Positions 62,119 to 64,000 of a DNA stretch of 64,000 nt are shown here, piece after piece. Source of the DNA: Pogonophryne albipinna (lineage: Eukaryota > Chordata > Actinopteri > Perciformes > Artedidraconidae); the NCBI GenBank assembly GCA_028583405.1, contig CM053260.1:16014526-16078525 (forward strand), read 5' to 3'. Under the pieces are notes generated by a model. That model worked only from the letters and a program-made list of their open reading frames with translations, ran no database searches and was not told the origin of the DNA. Position 1 is the first letter of the stretch. Each line of letters begins with the position of its first letter. Both the position numbers and the translations under genes were made by a program.

Positions 62119-62989
62119 ATACTAGGCCAGCTTCTGAACACAGGTGAGCTGCTGGTGCTGTAGTATCATCATCCTTTTTACACATTTACATGCTTTGTAG
62201 ATTGTGTTACATCTGTTCACTCTTGATTCATCTTCTCCTCTGATCATGATTCCCTCTGTGTATCCAGAGAAAGAGAAGATAAGTGAGATTTAAAGGCAGG
62301 AAAACTAGCAGAGAGTAGCAAAGACCAAGCAAGAAGGAGAAAGTAAAGTAAGGGAGAGGGGTTTATTGGAGTTTGGTGGTGTTTTTTTGGTGCTTAAGTG
62401 AGGAAGTTACAAACGGATACAAGGGATCACAGCAGTGTGACCCAGGAGGACGGCAGCATAGACGCAGCTTTAGCTTGGCTTTCAGCTTCAATGACAGCAC
62501 TCCTGAAAGAGTGAAAGATAGAAGTACGTATGAAAAAAACAAAATCCACTGCTCCTTTCTGAACCTGGTCTCTCCTACTGATCCAAAAATCAGAAAGCAT
62601 GCAGGCCTGTAGAGGAGCAGCTGGGTGTGACCAGCCTTTTCTCTACGTCTTCACCCTGTATCTTTCTACACCTCTCGCCATCTCTCACTCTCTCCTGGGT
62701 AAAAAAAGAGATTTAGGAATGGAAGAGCAGTGCATTACTAGCCTCTCTTCCCAGGCTGATGAGCTGGTAAGGTGTAGAGGAGATTCTTGTTTGGCGTTGG
62801 AGAGATCTGGTGCGGCCGACACTGCCTGAATCACTCGCTTCGTCTAGCCTGGTTAAGCTGACTCGCGGACAGATGCAACTATAAGGCCTCTCACTTGTGC
62901 TACTTTCTTTCTTTTTGTACTCCTCTTCTTGGTCTCAGAGCAAAGAAATCTGATACCACCTGCCTCCCCCTTGCCCTTTCCTAACTCCC

Positions 62990-63018
62990 TCCTCCTCCTC
63001 CTCCTCCTCCTCCTCCTT
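62990..63018 (+). repeat. (CTC)n trinucleotide tract
   Basis: About nine CCT/CTC units in a pyrimidine-rich context. The reverse strand is a homopurine GAG run. Confidence 0.9.
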
Positions 63019-63531
63019 CTCCCTCAAGGACAGCCCACTGTCTGCCCCGGGGGCTGTTTATCTACGGGGGGGGATGAGGAGGAGAGGGTAGGAGGGGGAC
63101 CGGTTTGTTTCGTTTCGGCCGTCAACAATGGACCTCAGTCTGTGCTGACGGACTACTCCAACATATGGTACCCACCTGTCTCTCTCTCTCTGTTTAGATT
63201 TCTTTGCTTATTCCTGCGTTCTCTCACCCAAACACACTGGGCGGATTAGAGGCCAGATTCATCACACACACAGACCTGTTTGCTTTAGCAACCTGAGCCA
63301 GGCGCACACTTACACTCACACACTTTCACATACGTGCTGCAAGTTCAGCACACACGCGTAGCAAAATAAAATGTCTATCCTTTTCTTCTAATGGATCCTC
63401 TCACTACCTCAACGACCCTCCCTCCTTTTAAAGAAACCTATGTGTCAGCCATTTTTTGGAATCCTGTTAAGGAGAGAAAGTAGCCTTTAGTGTGTGTTTG
63501 TGGCTGTGGGTATGTGTAGGTGTGTGTGTAG

Positions 63532-63641
<110 letters not shown>

Positions 63642-64000
63642 CCCTGATGAATTAAAAAATGCACTGTTATTAAAGGCTGTGTCAGAGGCGATGATTTACA
63701 GAGGGGAGCGATGACAAGTCAGAAGAACTCACACGCCGAGCTGGCACACACACACACATGCGCACATACGCACACACTCACACTGTGCTCTCAGGCCTCC
63801 AAGCTGAGCAGTGACCTCCTCACCCCTCCTTCCCCTTCCTCCTCCTCCTCCCTCCCTCTCTCACTCTAATAAAACCTGTCTGACACCACTGATGTGTGTA
63901 TATGTGTGTGTGCGTGTTTGTGTGTGTGTGTGCTCCGCGGCAGCACAAAGACTCTGTTGTTGGGCCTCCCTCTTAGGCCTCCCTCATATTTTCTTTAAAG

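Noticed and set aside
62929..63249. Plus-strand frame with a poly-Leu run resembling a signal peptide
   Set aside because: The Leu run is the (CTC)n tract; flanking residues are low-complexity and show no cleavage site or domain.

Overview
The window is vertebrate nuclear DNA, most likely from a teleost fish. The evidence is a recognisable first coding exon of foxp4, a Tc1-type DNA transposon with teleost-style long inverted repeats, several fragments that look like common teleost repeats, and an extreme density of long (CA/GT)n microsatellites. By hand count there are about 20 tracts totalling roughly 2.5 kb, near 4 % of the window. There are no bacterial-type genes, no operons and no CRISPR array. 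Almost every long open reading frame is a microsatellite read as Cys-Val or His-Thr polymers.

Layout. Bases 1-5,800 are a repeat-rich flank: hAT-like fragments, a nested 393-bp element with 23-bp terminal inverted repeats, a degenerate BED zinc finger, an 80-bp-arm palindrome, and a small minus-strand exon-like segment (1058-1167) with good splice borders but no family assignment. Bases 5,800-15,300 are mostly featureless non-coding DNA with microsatellites. Bases 15,440-16,110 are CpG-rich and are my best candidate for the foxp4 promoter and non-coding first exon; this is inference. From there to 49,206 I read a roughly 33-kb foxp4 intron 1. It holds many AT-rich, TAAT/ATTA-dense blocks that look like conserved non-coding elements, several (GT)n tracts, a G-quadruplex-type G run and a TTAA-flanked MITE-like element at 44.1-45.0 kb.

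The one secure host coding exon is 49,207-49,377. It encodes the FOXP4 N-terminus ([11 protein letters not shown]... to ...LLHLQQQQ) and ends at the first GT of a pure (GT)28 microsatellite, so the splice donor lies inside the repeat. Everything downstream to 64,000 is foxp4 intron 2. I found no second coding exon. This intron carries a 1,631-bp Tc1-like element (53,541-55,171) with 270-bp inverted repeats. Its transposase is complete except for one in-frame stop.

The most interesting points are the donor inside the (GT)28 tract, the complementary (CA)66 tract 590 nt downstream in the same pre-mRNA, the facing CA/GT pair at 58.7-59.1 kb, the nearly intact Tc1 copy, and the unassigned minus-strand exon-like segment.
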